IMG/VR virus record: IMGVR_UViG_3300031537_000004 | Coordinates: 1 to 40,620 of that record | Direction: 5' to 3' (one strand) | DNA length: 40,620 bases | Source: a virus | In this document: positions 8,520 through 17,426 of the stretch, piece by piece | Layout of the letters: each line of letters begins with the position of its first letter | Position numbering within the stretch: position 1 is the first letter of the stretch | The notes under the pieces: generated by a model | Databases searched by the model: none | Told to the model about the DNA's origin: nothing | What the model saw: only the letters and a program-made list of their open reading frames with translations | Position numbers and translations under genes: made by a program

Positions 8520-8878
8520 GACAGGGATTAATTGATGAAAGTAAAAAAATTCGGGCCGGTAAATTAACTAAAAGATTAGTTATTCAAACAAAGACTACAA
8601 ATGAAACAAAAAACGGATCTTTTAAAGAAAATTGGACAGAATTGGACACTGTTTGGGCCAGGATTAGTCGTATAAATCAAACTGAGAATATTTTAGGAAA
8701 AAGCGTTAATAATATTGCGATCGCAATAATCTTAATTAGGTATAGATCAGATATTGACACTAATTGCCGGGGATATTGGAATAATAGTTATTATAATTTC
8801 ACAGAAATCATTAATGTTAATAATGAGGATAGAAAATTGTTAATTACCGCGGAGGTAAGAAGCAATGAACAGAATTAA
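8516..8878 (+). CDS. Head-tail joining / head closure protein
   Basis: The 120-residue protein has the signature of the phage head-tail joining family: RAGKLTKRLVIQ near the N-terminus, then NGSFKENWTELDTVWARI. Members form the ring that closes the head beneath the connector. It overlaps the upstream connector by four bases and the downstream gene by 14, so it is part of a tightly coupled run. Confidence 0.88.
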   Translation: MRQGLIDESKKIRAGKLTKRLVIQTKTTNETKNGSFKENWTELDTVWARISRINQTENILGKSVNNIAIAIILIRYRSDIDTNCRGYWNNSYYNFTEIINVNNEDRKLLITAEVRSNEQN

Positions 8879-9257
8879 ATATGAAAATAATTTTGATAAA
8901 GCCGAAAAAGCTATATTAAAAGCTTGTGATAATTCAATAAAAGAGTCTGAACATTTTTTAAAGGACAGATTAAGAAGAATAATAAACGTAAAATTTAATA
9001 AAATTACCGGAACGCTTTTAAAAAGTGTTCAGTCAAGAATAAATTTTAGTGAAAAAGTAATAAGAAAAGTATATGTAGGCATTTCAAGAGATGCTTTTTA
9101 TGGATTATTTCTAGACAAAGGGACAGGGATAAGAAGGCATAAAAAGACTGGAAAAAGTGTAGGTAAATTACCTCAGACAAGATTTATAAGAAGTTTTTAC
9201 CGGGAAAATAAAGAAGCGGTCGAGGCCATAATTAGTAAATATTTTAAAAGGATTTGA
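8865..9257 (+). CDS. Tail completion / HK97 gp10-like protein
   Basis: The protein has 130 residues. The C-terminal half, YGLFLDKGTGIRRH followed by LPQTRFIRSFYRENKE, is the characteristic end of the HK97 gp10 family that joins head and tail. The N-terminal half is helical and charged. The start ATG has GCGGAGG upstream inside the previous gene. Confidence 0.87.
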   Translation: MNRIKYENNFDKAEKAILKACDNSIKESEHFLKDRLRRIINVKFNKITGTLLKSVQSRINFSEKVIRKVYVGISRDAFYGLFLDKGTGIRRHKKTGKSVGKLPQTRFIRSFYRENKEAVEAIISKYFKRI

Positions 9258-9261
9258 TATC

Positions 9262-9645
9262 ATGATTAATTTAACATATCAAATTAAAGAAAAAGTAAAA
9301 GAATTTTTGCCAAGGGTATATAACCGTAAAGCTCCGGCCGATACGGAATACCCTTATGCAATAATTTCAAAGCGTGGCTACGGCGATAATGTAAATGAAT
9401 CTGATTTTATTTATATTATCGAATTGATCGATAATAATACCGACACAACCGAAATTGAAACTTTGGAAAGTCAAATGATGAAAAGTATTGAATTAAATGG
9501 CTTGGATCATTTTTGTTATGAGGATGAATTTTTAAATTTTGAAATGTTCTATGACGATAATTACAGTGATGAATCTGATGATAACAACGAATATTTAAAT
9601 TCTAGAGTTTTAGAATTTTTAGTAAGAGCATATTTTTATAAATAA
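9262..9645 (+). CDS. Tail terminator protein (DUF3168-like)
   Basis: The 127-residue protein caps the tail tube and ends its growth. The motif VKEFLPRVYNRKAPADTEYPYAIIS followed by IIELIDNNTDTTEIETLESQM is typical of the tail terminator/minor tail protein U family. Gene order (after gp10-like, before tail tube) agrees. The C-terminal third is strongly acidic. Confidence 0.85.
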   Translation: MINLTYQIKEKVKEFLPRVYNRKAPADTEYPYAIISKRGYGDNVNESDFIYIIELIDNNTDTTEIETLESQMMKSIELNGLDHFCYEDEFLNFEMFYDDNYSDESDDNNEYLNSRVLEFLVRAYFYK

Positions 9646-9659
9646 GGAGGGTTTTAAAA

Positions 9660-10034
9660 ATGGCTATTATTACTTTAACAGTCGGGACTGTAAATGCAAA
9701 TGGATTAGAATATTATTCTAATAGTGTTGGATGGACCGCCGCCGAAGACACAAATGGATTCAAATTTTTAAATGATGGAAAAACATTGATAAATATTATC
9801 AATGCTGATGATGGCGCGTGTACTTGTACTATAGATACACCACAGCCATGTAGCTATGGCAGTACAACTATTCATGACATTGATGTTTCAGTTCCAAATG
9901 GAGACGATTATTTAATAGGACCATTTGAAAAACAACGTTTTAATGATGCTAACGGTTTTGTTACGATTAGTATTACGCCAAATACTGATGCAACGGCTAT
10001 TTCAGCCAGGGCAGTAAAATCAAGTTATATATAA
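9660..10034 (+). CDS. Predicted virion protein, 124 residues, beta-rich
   Basis: I do not recognise the family with certainty. Alternating strands (MAIITLTVGTVNANGLEYY, VTISITPNTDATAISARAV) and a Cys cluster (CTCTID, PQPC) suggest a small beta-sandwich. It has a very strong ribosome site (AAGGAGGG) and sits directly before the tail tube gene, so it is probably a high-copy virion component such as a decoration or auxiliary tail protein. Confidence 0.72.
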   Translation: MAIITLTVGTVNANGLEYYSNSVGWTAAEDTNGFKFLNDGKTLINIINADDGACTCTIDTPQPCSYGSTTIHDIDVSVPNGDDYLIGPFEKQRFNDANGFVTISITPNTDATAISARAVKSSYI

Positions 10035-10054
10035 AATAAAGGAGGTGGAAAAAT

Positions 10055-10597
10055 ATGGGTGCAGCTATTACGCCAGCCGTCCCAACCGCGACCAATTTAT
10101 GGAGAGGGACCGGCATATGTTATAAAGAATATGGAGAGGGAACTCAACGAGAAATTGGCGCAACAAGAGGAGATATTAAATTTTCAGATGATAGGGAATT
10201 TAGGCATCAAGATTATAACGGAATGTATGGTCCAACTGAGGGCCTAAAAGTTATTACAAAAGCGGTCCAAATGTTAACATTCCCATTGCTAGATTTATCA
10301 TATCAAAATTTTGATGATTGTTTTGCTGGATTGTCCGTAAGCGATGAAGGGGCCTACCATGAAATTACCGAAGATTTAGCCGTAGCGGCGGCCGATTACC
10401 ACGAGAATATTACCTGGGCCGGAGAACGAAAAGACGGCAAATATGCTTTAATTTTGATTTTCAATGCTTTAGGTGATGGAAAAATTGAAATGAATATGAA
10501 GGATAAGGACGACATTGTTTTAGATACACAATTTACGGCTCATTATGGTACTGCGACACCTACAACGCCACCTTGGGCAATAAGGATGGAAGATTAA
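10055..10597 (+). CDS. Major tail tube protein
   Basis: The 180-residue protein should polymerise into the tail tube. WRGTGICYKEYGEGTQREIGATRGDIKF at the start and a strand-rich C-terminus (KIEMNMKDKDDIVLDTQFTAHY) match siphophage tail tube proteins in style. Context is decisive: it lies after the tail terminator and before frameshifted chaperones and the tape measure. The ribosome site AAAGGAGGTGG is near perfect, as expected for a high-copy protein. Its stop codon lies in a stable hairpin (10594-10621). Confidence 0.87.
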   Translation: MGAAITPAVPTATNLWRGTGICYKEYGEGTQREIGATRGDIKFSDDREFRHQDYNGMYGPTEGLKVITKAVQMLTFPLLDLSYQNFDDCFAGLSVSDEGAYHEITEDLAVAAADYHENITWAGERKDGKYALILIFNALGDGKIEMNMKDKDDIVLDTQFTAHYGTATPTTPPWAIRMED

Positions 10598-10621
10598 TAG
10601 GGGGGATTTCCCCTCTATTAA
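10594..10621 (+). terminator. Stable GC-rich hairpin at the tail tube stop codon
   Basis: TTAATAGGGGGG pairs with CCCCTCTATTAA around loop ATTT, a 12-base-pair stem with one G-T pair. There is no T run after it, so it is more likely an mRNA 3' stabiliser, partial terminator or RNase site that lowers expression of the downstream chaperone genes than a full terminator. Confidence 0.6.
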
Positions 10622-10635
10622 TTAGAGTAAAATTT

Positions 10636-10920
10636 ATGATTAATAAAAATATAATGACTAAAAAAGAATGTTTGCAAGATTTAAAAGAACTTTTAAAAAG
10701 TTATCCTTCTAATAGATATAGATTATTTAAATATGGACTAACCTGGCATTATATTGATAATGATTATTATATACAGCAAAGATATAAAAAAAATCTTATT
10801 AAAGATGAAAAAGGAAATATAAGAAATGAATTTAATGATTTTAAAAATCAAAAAGATATTATTATAATCGATAAATTTAATATTGATTATAATTTAGAAA
10901 GGATTAACTATGGAAATTAA
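10636..10920 (+). CDS. Small protein between tail tube and tail chaperone
   Basis: The frame opens upstream, but the region before 10636 is the hairpin, so I start at the ATG at 10636 (94 residues). A second ATG at 10654 is possible; neither has a strong ribosome site. The protein is basic and aromatic (LLKSYPSNRYRLFKYGLTWHYIDNDYYIQ) with no recognised family. It overlaps the chaperone gene by 11 bases. Confidence 0.6.
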   Translation: MINKNIMTKKECLQDLKELLKSYPSNRYRLFKYGLTWHYIDNDYYIQQRYKKNLIKDEKGNIRNEFNDFKNQKDIIIIDKFNIDYNLERINYGN

Positions 10921-11260
10921 AATTAACAATAAAACATATAAATATTTTATGAAAAGGGAGCATGTAGGTCTTTTCACTAAAATAATTGCTAAGTTAATTG
11001 ATGCTGAAAAATTAGAAGAATTTAAAAATAGAAATGAAATAGTTTTATTATTAAAGATAATAAAAGAAGGCTTATTATCTTTCAATAATTCCGATCCTGA
11101 TACTTTAAGATTTATAGCCTCAATTTATAATGTACCTAAAAAAGAAATTGAAGAAATGGGATTTTTGAAAGAATTTAAGCTATGGAAAAATTTCTTTAAA
11201 GATGAGGATTTTAAAGATTTTTTTTCATTAGTGTTCAACTCAATTGGAGCGAGGAACTAG
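10910..11260 (+). CDS. Tail assembly chaperone, short form (gpG-like)
   Basis: This is the 116-residue short product of a frameshifted pair, helical and charged. It corresponds by position to lambda gpG, which binds the tape measure protein during tail assembly. It lies between the tail tube and tape measure genes. The slippery heptamer T_TTT_TTT is at 11218-11224, twelve codons before its TAG stop. Confidence 0.85.
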   Translation: MEIKINNKTYKYFMKREHVGLFTKIIAKLIDAEKLEEFKNRNEIVLLLKIIKEGLLSFNNSDPDTLRFIASIYNVPKKEIEEMGFLKEFKLWKNFFKDEDFKDFFSLVFNSIGARN

Positions 11261-11628
11261 ACTTAATATATTCAAGATACAACAATCCAGAAACAATTCT
11301 AAATATGCATTTTCTAGATGCTGAAAAAATTTTAAAAGTAGCAAAAGACAAAATATTAGAAGATTTTCTCTATAAAAGATATTTAGTTGAATTGCCTTTA
11401 ATGGACAAAAATAATTATATGTCTTTTGAAGAATATAAACAAAAAATATTTGAACTTGTGAGGATGAAAAATAGAACTAAAGAAGAAAAAGAAAAAGACA
11501 TTGAAATGGCAAGACAAAAAGCACAAAAAGCAATGAAGCTTTTAGATCAAAACAAAGATTTTCATAAACCTAGAATTAAAAAAAGTCAAAAACCTCATAA
11601 TCAAAAAGTATCAAAATTTATAAAATAA
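10910..11628 (+). CDS. Tail assembly chaperone, -1 frameshift product (gpGT-like)
   Basis: A -1 slip on T_TTT_TTT (11218-11224; zero-frame codons TTT TTT) joins the first 105 codons to a frame that is open from 11215 to the stop at 11628. The result is a protein of about 239 residues. The joined frame continues as FISVQLNWSEELDLIYSRYN and includes no good separate start: the ATG at 11305 has no ribosome site. The lysine-rich C-terminus (KPRIKKSQK) is typical of the T domain, which recruits tail tube subunits to the tape measure. Confidence 0.85.
11218..11224 (+). promoter_or_regulatory. Programmed -1 ribosomal frameshift site
   Basis: T_TTT_TTT fits the X_XXY_YYZ rule in the zero frame of the chaperone gene. 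The -1 frame is closed by TAA at 11212-11214 just upstream, so the slip must occur between 11215 and 11260; this heptamer is the only good site. No strong downstream stem was obvious by eye. Confidence 0.85.
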
Positions 11629-11641
11629 GGAGGTGGCAAAA

Positions 11642-13918
11642 TTGGCTTTTGATGTTTTTAGATTGGCTGGAAGTGTTGTTTTAAACGCGGCTAATGCAAT
11701 TAGTGGTTTAAGAAATGTTAGGACTTCAAGTGATCGTACCTCAAATAGTATGGAAGAATTGACAAGACGATTTTGGCAAAATGAAAGACGTTTACAAGGA
11801 TTTGGGGACGAAGCAGAAGAAACCGAGGACGATTTACAAGGGCTTAGGCATGAAATGGATCGTGTAAGCAATAATTCAATGACATTTAGTAAGAGATTAC
11901 AATCTTTAGGAAATGGGATGAAATCTGTTGGTAATGGTGTAAAAAGTGCTGGTCATTTTATGACTACATTTATTACAGCTCCAATTTTAGCCGGGATCGC
12001 CGGAGCTATAAAGCAAGCAAGTGATATGAACGAGACCATATCAAAAACTCAAGTTGTTTTTGGTCAGGCTTCAAAAGAAGTTTTAAAATGGTCCGATCAA
12101 ACCTTAAAAAGTGTTGGACTTGCAAAAGGAACAGCTTTAGACATGGCCGCCACCTTTGGCGATATGGGAACGGCTATGGGCTTAAATAACAATAAAGCAA
12201 AAGAAATGGCTATGAATCTTGTTAATCTAACCGGAGACATGGCAAGTTTTAAAAATATGAAACCTGAAGAAATTCACATCGCATTAACCGGAGCTTATAC
12301 CGGAGAAACTGAGGCCTTAAAAAGATTAGGAATTGTTATGACCGTTGCAAACTTAGAGCGTTTTGCGTCCGCGCGAGGAATTAAAAAAGAATATGACGAA
12401 ATGACCCAGGCCGAAAAGATCCAATTAAGATATAACTATATTATGAATGCCAGTAAAAACTCAGTTGGGGATTTTAAAAGAACTCAACAAAGTGCGGCAA
12501 ATCAAATGAGGATATTCACAGAAGGCATAAAAGAATCTGGGGCAAAAATAGGGACTATATTTCTTCCCTATTTTACTAAGGCTATCCAATTTGTTAATAA
12601 ATTAATGGATAGATTTCATAACTTAAGTCCAGCAATGCAAAAAGTTATATTAATTGTGGCTTTAGTAGCGGCCGGAATAGGTCCGCTTTTAGTTGTAATA
12701 GGAACGGCAATTACTGTTATTGGTGGATTAGTCGCGGCAATTGGTACAATTGGATTACCAGTGGCGGCCGCAATCGCGGCAATAATCCCAATTATAGCGG
12801 TTTTGGGGGGATTTATTGCAACAATAGCAACCGCGACATATAAAACCGGACTACTCCAAAAAGCTTTTAATTTTTTGAAAAATATGTTTGATGCAATAAA
12901 AAATATAATACAAGGAAATTTATCAACTGCTCTAGATATATTGATGCAAAAGATGGGACTTTCTTCAGGGCAAGCGGCCATATTTACACAAAAAGTTGTC
13001 CAGGCTAGAAATGCAGTAAAAAAAGCAATAGACGTAATAAAAAATGTTGGAAGTCTTATAAAAGCAATGTTTGATGAAGATAAGCAAAAAGTTATTGATT
13101 TGCTAGTTAAAAAATTTAAATTTAGCAAAAACGAAGCACAAAATTTCTGGATAAAAATGAAAATTTTAAAAGATGAAATTTTAAAATTTGCTAATATTTT
13201 AAAAAATGATGGTGTAAAAGCATTAACAATATTTGCTGAGTATATAAAAAGAGGAGCAAAATTTGTAGTTGATCACAGGAAAGAAATTGCAAAAGCAATT
13301 TCATTAATTATTAGTTTTGCCGCAACTGTAGTAATACAGGCTAAAAATGCTTATAACGCGGCTAAATGGTTGGTTAAATTTGCGCTTAAAGTAAAAAGTG
13401 CAATGGATGATGCTAAAAGAGCCGTAGTAAGAGCATTAGGGAAAATGGTATCTGATGTTAAGAGTATTGGATCAAAAATGTGGAGCGCCGGTTATAATGC
13501 TATAAAAGCTTTAGGCCGAGGAATTGAAGCCGCTTTTTGGTTTTTAAGAGATAAAGCATCTAAGGCCGCCTCAATAATAGCTGATTTTCTTGGGTTTAGA
13601 AGTCCAACGAAAGAAGGCCCTGGACGTTTAGCCGATCAATGGGGACCTAATATGATAACAATGTTATCTAAAACAATGCTTGCCAAAAAAAGCTTATTAA
13701 GATCAGCAATGGAGGAAATATCCGGAGAAATGGATTTAAGTACTAAAATAAAAAATCTTGGGATATCGGCATCAAATAATTTAGGAGCCGGAACATCAGG
13801 AAAACCAAAAGTAATATTACAAATATTAAATCCTAAATTCTTTAATCAACAAGATGTCAGTAAAATGATGCAACCAGTTATTAATAGATTAGAGTTTATG
13901 GGATTTGGAAGTAGGTAA
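11642..13918 (+). CDS. Tape measure protein
   Basis: At 758 residues it is the longest protein here and should set tail length. The N-terminal part has the phage tail tape measure core (SDMNETISKTQVVFGQASKEVLKW, then AATFGDMGTAMGL, then LTGAYTGETEALKRLGIVM). A cluster of hydrophobic helices follows (about 335-400: VILIVALVAAGIGPLLVVIG, then VAAAIAAIIPIIAVLGGFIA), then long amphipathic helices, and GFRSPTKEGPGRLADQW near 650. The start is TTG at 11642, eight bases after AAGGAGG. A GTG at 11633 overlaps that ribosome site and is unlikely. Confidence 0.94.
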   Translation: MAFDVFRLAGSVVLNAANAISGLRNVRTSSDRTSNSMEELTRRFWQNERRLQGFGDEAEETEDDLQGLRHEMDRVSNNSMTFSKRLQSLGNGMKSVGNGVKSAGHFMTTFITAPILAGIAGAIKQASDMNETISKTQVVFGQASKEVLKWSDQTLKSVGLAKGTALDMAATFGDMGTAMGLNNNKAKEMAMNLVNLTGDMASFKNMKPEEIHIALTGAYTGETEALKRLGIVMTVANLERFASARGIKKEYDEMTQAEKIQLRYNYIMNASKNSVGDFKRTQQSAANQMRIFTEGIKESGAKIGTIFLPYFTKAIQFVNKLMDRFHNLSPAMQKVILIVALVAAGIGPLLVVIGTAITVIGGLVAAIGTIGLPVAAAIAAIIPIIAVLGGFIATIATATYKTGLLQKAFNFLKNMFDAIKNIIQGNLSTALDILMQKMGLSSGQAAIFTQKVVQARNAVKKAIDVIKNVGSLIKAMFDEDKQKVIDLLVKKFKFSKNEAQNFWIKMKILKDEILKFANILKNDGVKALTIFAEYIKRGAKFVVDHRKEIAKAISLIISFAATVVIQAKNAYNAAKWLVKFALKVKSAMDDAKRAVVRALGKMVSDVKSIGSKMWSAGYNAIKALGRGIEAAFWFLRDKASKAASIIADFLGFRSPTKEGPGRLADQWGPNMITMLSKTMLAKKSLLRSAMEEISGEMDLSTKIKNLGISASNNLGAGTSGKPKVILQILNPKFFNQQDVSKMMQPVINRLEFMGFGSR

Positions 13919-13922
13919 TTAA

Positions 13923-15461
13923 ATGGCAACTAGTTTTTATTTGAAAATTTGGGACGTAGAAAATGCAGAATTAAGGGAAGTTGGAATAGATTCTAATTGG
14001 AATTTAATTGCGGATCTAGACTCTAAAACTTCATTTTCAGCAACAATTACAGATTTAAAGACTTTAAGTCAGGTTAACCTTGGATCTCAGGTTACATTTT
14101 ATAATTTTGATGATGAGGTTTTATTTGATGGATTTATAAAAACTATTGATAAAGATGACCCTTTTGGAAATGATACAAATATATATTACTTAATTAATTG
14201 TGTTTGCTGGTGTAAAATTGCCGAACGCCGATTTATCGGGGATATCGTAGAGAACAAAAATGTTGGTAATACAATTATTGATCATATTTTACCAATTTTG
14301 GCGCAAGAGGGCGTTACATATGGCCATATTAATTGCGATTTGCAGATTGAAAGAATAACTTTTAATTATATTACATGCTATGAAGCTTTAAATTTATTAC
14401 AAAGCTTAGTATATGGTTATAGTTGGTATATCGCTGATGAAACCAAACAATTATATTTTTATTATTTAGCAAATGATTATTTACCAACTAAATTAGATGC
14501 TAATATTTATCATAGAAATTTTAAGCAATCAAGAAATATGAGTGTTTATAGAAATACTCAATATTTGAGAGGTGGCAAGGCCAGAACAGCCGAGCAAGAA
14601 AATGAAACACCGTCACCATTACCGGATGGTAGTTCTAGAACTTTTACCTGTAGATTCCCAATTGCAGAACTGCCAACAATTGAAATTAATGTCGGTGGTG
14701 GTGGTTGGGATCCACAATCTTGTGGAGTTAATGGGATTGATGATGGTACAAAACAGTTTTATTTTACTTATAACTCACCGGATATAACACAAGATTCAAC
14801 AACCGAAACAGTTCTTGCGGTAGGCGATTTAATAAGAATTACTTATATAGGATTAAGGGATTTATTTATTATTGTTGATGACCAGGAACAAATTAGAAAA
14901 AGGGCCACTATAGAAGATCATGCATTACCCGGAGGAGCCGCCGGTTGTAGTGGAATATATGAGGCAATGGTACAAGAACCGGCAATGGATAATATTCCGG
15001 TTGGCATCCAATTTGCTAGTGGAATATTAAAAAAATATGGTGATATAGCGGATAAAATAAGTTTTAGCGCTGAAGATGATAGTTTTAAATGGGCTTTAGG
15101 CTATTTATTAAAAGTTGAGAAAGCAAGTTGGAATATTAATGAATATTTTTTAATAAATCAGGTCCAAATGCATCAATTAGATCCAACACACATTGAGTAT
15201 AATTTAACCGGATTAGATGGGGCCTTAGTTGGTGGATGGGAATTATACTTTGAAGAACTTCTAAAAAGGGATAAAACATTTACAATAAATGATAGTGAAG
15301 TTTTGGTTATATTGAAAAATCAGTTTGAAAAAATAAATCATGGCGGTGAATATGAACTTGAAGTATATAACCCTTTATTATATGTTAGTGAGTCAACATA
15401 TGTCAGCGAATCAACGATATTAGGAGGAACGAAAGAATCGGAGGCAAACCTTTATGATTAA
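13923..15461 (+). CDS. Tail hub / baseplate protein (gp27-like)
   Basis: The protein has 512 residues. The first 200 residues contain strand-rich segments and the pattern NVGNTIIDHILPIL, ITFNYITCYEALNLLQSLVYGYSWYIADETKQLYF, which is typical of tail hub proteins with a gp27-like fold. The middle (225-330) looks like an inserted beta domain (FTCRFPIAELPTIEINVGGG). The C-terminus is acidic. A separate distal tail protein is not present between it and the tape measure, so this protein may serve both roles (inference). Confidence 0.78.
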   Translation: MATSFYLKIWDVENAELREVGIDSNWNLIADLDSKTSFSATITDLKTLSQVNLGSQVTFYNFDDEVLFDGFIKTIDKDDPFGNDTNIYYLINCVCWCKIAERRFIGDIVENKNVGNTIIDHILPILAQEGVTYGHINCDLQIERITFNYITCYEALNLLQSLVYGYSWYIADETKQLYFYYLANDYLPTKLDANIYHRNFKQSRNMSVYRNTQYLRGGKARTAEQENETPSPLPDGSSRTFTCRFPIAELPTIEINVGGGGWDPQSCGVNGIDDGTKQFYFTYNSPDITQDSTTETVLAVGDLIRITYIGLRDLFIIVDDQEQIRKRATIEDHALPGGAAGCSGIYEAMVQEPAMDNIPVGIQFASGILKKYGDIADKISFSAEDDSFKWALGYLLKVEKASWNINEYFLINQVQMHQLDPTHIEYNLTGLDGALVGGWELYFEELLKRDKTFTINDSEVLVILKNQFEKINHGGEYELEVYNPLLYVSESTYVSESTILGGTKESEANLYD

Positions 15462-15963
15462 AGAATATAAAAAAAGAATCGGGATTTTTGAGATTGAAAT
15501 TAGAGAATCCGGAATTTTAACTTTTAAAAAAAGATTAAATAATTTAATAATGAATACAATTCTAGATGAAGAGGTCCAAATATATCAGGGAGTAGCTCCG
15601 GATCTTGAGATTATGCATTGTGCTATTGGTGATGATGACGGGACTAGTTATCCTTTAGCCGCTGATAATTATAAATTAGGGAATGAAGTTTATAGAGTCC
15701 CTGTTGAAGCCGGTCCCACTAAAATTGATACCGGATATTTAACAACAGAATTTGTAATCACTAAAAGCGAGGCAAATGGTGAGACAATCAAAGAAATTGG
15801 AATTTATGTTAGTACAGCAAGTGAAGATTGGGCCGCTGGGGGCGGAGCCGATACCGGGAAATTAATGTCTAGAGTTTATATGGTTCCAAACGTTGAAAAA
15901 ACAGCATCGAAAGAAATTACAATTAGAAGAATTGATATTGTTCAAAGACCAACAATAGTATAA
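15454..15963 (+). CDS. Tail tip / fibre-attachment protein
   Basis: The protein has 169 residues and overlaps the hub gene by eight bases. The pattern MHCAIGDDDGTSYPLAADNYKLGNEVYRVPV followed by TGYLTTEFVITKSEANGETIKEIGIYV resembles small baseplate or tail-fibre base proteins of Bacillota phages. Gene order supports a tail-tip role. No enzymatic motif is seen. Confidence 0.68.
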   Translation: MIKEYKKRIGIFEIEIRESGILTFKKRLNNLIMNTILDEEVQIYQGVAPDLEIMHCAIGDDDGTSYPLAADNYKLGNEVYRVPVEAGPTKIDTGYLTTEFVITKSEANGETIKEIGIYVSTASEDWAAGGGADTGKLMSRVYMVPNVEKTASKEITIRRIDIVQRPTIV

Positions 15964-15977
15964 AAGGGGGGGATTTT

Positions 15978-17084
15978 ATGACTGCATATATTCAAGACAA
16001 AAACAACGCCGAAGATATAGAAAACGACGTAACGGTTTTAAATGCTACAAATTACGGTAATCTAACTTATAAAGTTGATGAAATGCAATTTGTAATGAAT
16101 GATTTGCATAAATATAAACATACTACAATTTTAGCAAGTGTAAAAGATTCTTGGGAATCCAAGTCTTGGGCCGGAACAGATAGCGGCGTATTTTCAGAAG
16201 ATGCCACAAATTATATACTGAATGGTAAAAGCGCAAAACTAACAGGCGATGCCGCTGAGGATGGAATTCACTTGTCAAAAGTAATGGATTTAACAACCCA
16301 TGCGGACGGATACGCTTCAAGTACAGACGATATAATTACATTATTTATTTATGTATCGTCCGGGGATCTTTCAAATATAACGCATCTTGATATAGGATTT
16401 TACAATGAAGTATTTGGAACCTGGGATAATTATTTTTGGTATAGATTCGAGCATTTACTAAAAGCCGGAAAAAATATTGTAAAATTAAAAAAATCAGATT
16501 TTGACGAATATGGATCGCCAGATTGGAGCGCAATAAGAGGAATTGATGTTTATTTAGAAGATGCGCCAAGCGCTGAGGTAAGTATTAGTTTAGACATGAT
16601 TTTATTACATACACAAGAATTTAAAAATTTTGTGTTAAAAACCGCTCAAGAAACAGTTACCTATTCATCTACGTTACAAAATGATGATGAATTATTCGTT
16701 ACATTACCACAAAACGGAATATTTGAAATAGATTTAAATGTTACGGCTTCCGCGACTGACACTTCGACAGATTTAAAAATTGCTTGGACTACGACCGGGG
16801 ATATTTCATTGGTTGGGGAAAGATTTTGTATAGGTCATCATTATAGTGTTATAGACGTTGATGATTCTGACTCTATTAAAATGAAAACCGAAGGATCTTT
16901 AGCGGCCGGCGCAACATATGGTTTAATGAATGGAACCCATTCATATACAAAAGAAAAATTTATTGTCCAGACTTTAAATGATGGTGGAGTTTTACAAATG
17001 CAATGGGCGCAGAGGTCCGCACAATCAGGAAAAGACACTGCAATATATGCCGGAAGTTATATAAAAGTAACTCAATTACAATAA
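15978..17084 (+). CDS. Predicted receptor-binding / tail fibre protein
   Basis: The protein has 368 residues, preceded by AAAGGGGGGG. The N-terminal 50 residues are a linker. Residues about 55-210 form a beta-sandwich-like domain (SWESKSWAGTDSGVF, ITLFIYVSSGDLS, WFDEYGSPDWSAIRGIDVYLED) reminiscent of carbohydrate-binding modules. Residues 225-368 form a second strand-rich domain like tumour-necrosis-type phage receptor-binding heads. It is the last large virion gene, the usual place for host recognition. Exact fold assignment is inference. Confidence 0.7.
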   Translation: MTAYIQDKNNAEDIENDVTVLNATNYGNLTYKVDEMQFVMNDLHKYKHTTILASVKDSWESKSWAGTDSGVFSEDATNYILNGKSAKLTGDAAEDGIHLSKVMDLTTHADGYASSTDDIITLFIYVSSGDLSNITHLDIGFYNEVFGTWDNYFWYRFEHLLKAGKNIVKLKKSDFDEYGSPDWSAIRGIDVYLEDAPSAEVSISLDMILLHTQEFKNFVLKTAQETVTYSSTLQNDDELFVTLPQNGIFEIDLNVTASATDTSTDLKIAWTTTGDISLVGERFCIGHHYSVIDVDDSDSIKMKTEGSLAAGATYGLMNGTHSYTKEKFIVQTLNDGGVLQMQWAQRSAQSGKDTAIYAGSYIKVTQLQ

Positions 17085-17103
17085 AAGAAAAAGGAGAAAT
17101 ACT

Positions 17104-17193
17104 ATGGAATTAACATTGACAGCGATTGCAATCGGGGCTTTTATGGCCGGATCATTTTTATATGAATCAAAAAAAAAGAAGGGTAAAAAATGA
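17104..17193 (+). CDS. 29-residue single-pass membrane peptide
   Basis: ATG follows AAAGGAGAAA. The peptide is one hydrophobic helix (LTLTAIAIGAFMAGSFLY) with a lysine-rich C-terminal tail (KKKKGKK). It overlaps the next gene by four bases (ATGA). Such peptides just after tail genes can be holin or antiholin components, but there is no direct proof. Confidence 0.6.
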   Translation: MELTLTAIAIGAFMAGSFLYESKKKKGKK

Positions 17194-17354
17194 ATGATAA
17201 ATTATATAAAATCATCTTACAAATAATGATTCTTATTTGTATAACTGCTTTATCTTTAGTTAAAATATTGGATAAAGATTCAATTATGTTATTGCTAGGA
17301 ACGATCGTTGGTTATGCATATGCGGTCGGAAAAGATGCATATATCAATAAATAA
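17190..17354 (+). CDS. 54-residue two-helix membrane protein, candidate holin
   Basis: ATG overlaps the previous stop. Two hydrophobic helices (about 8-26 and 31-48) are joined by a short charged loop (KILDKDS), the topology of class II holins, and there is a short lysine-ended tail. It lies after the tail fibre, where Bacillota phages normally have the holin. However, the endolysin is 13.5 kb away, so the assignment is tentative. Confidence 0.55.
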   Translation: MNDKLYKIILQIMILICITALSLVKILDKDSIMLLLGTIVGYAYAVGKDAYINK

Positions 17355-17360
17355 AAAAAT

Positions 17361-17376
17361 AACTAGTCGCCTAGTT
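17361..17376. terminator. Small hairpin between convergent operons
   Basis: AACTAG-TCGC-CTAGTT is a perfect 6-base-pair stem in AT-rich DNA between the end of the structural operon and the end of the minus-strand cassette. A run of A before and AATTT after could let it work weakly in both directions. Confidence 0.4.
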
Positions 17377-17426
17377 AAATTTAAAATCATTTTAAAATTA
17401 TTTATTGTTAGAATAAAATTATTATA

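Noticed and set aside
11305-11628. Separate 107-residue gene downstream of the tail chaperone
   Set aside because: There is no ribosome site before the ATG, and the frame continues upstream into the chaperone with a perfect slippery heptamer, so it is the second half of a frameshift product.
12616-13128. 170-residue minus-strand open frame inside the tape measure gene
   Set aside because: It is a mirror of the repetitive hydrophobic and lysine-rich tape measure codons and lacks a ribosome site.
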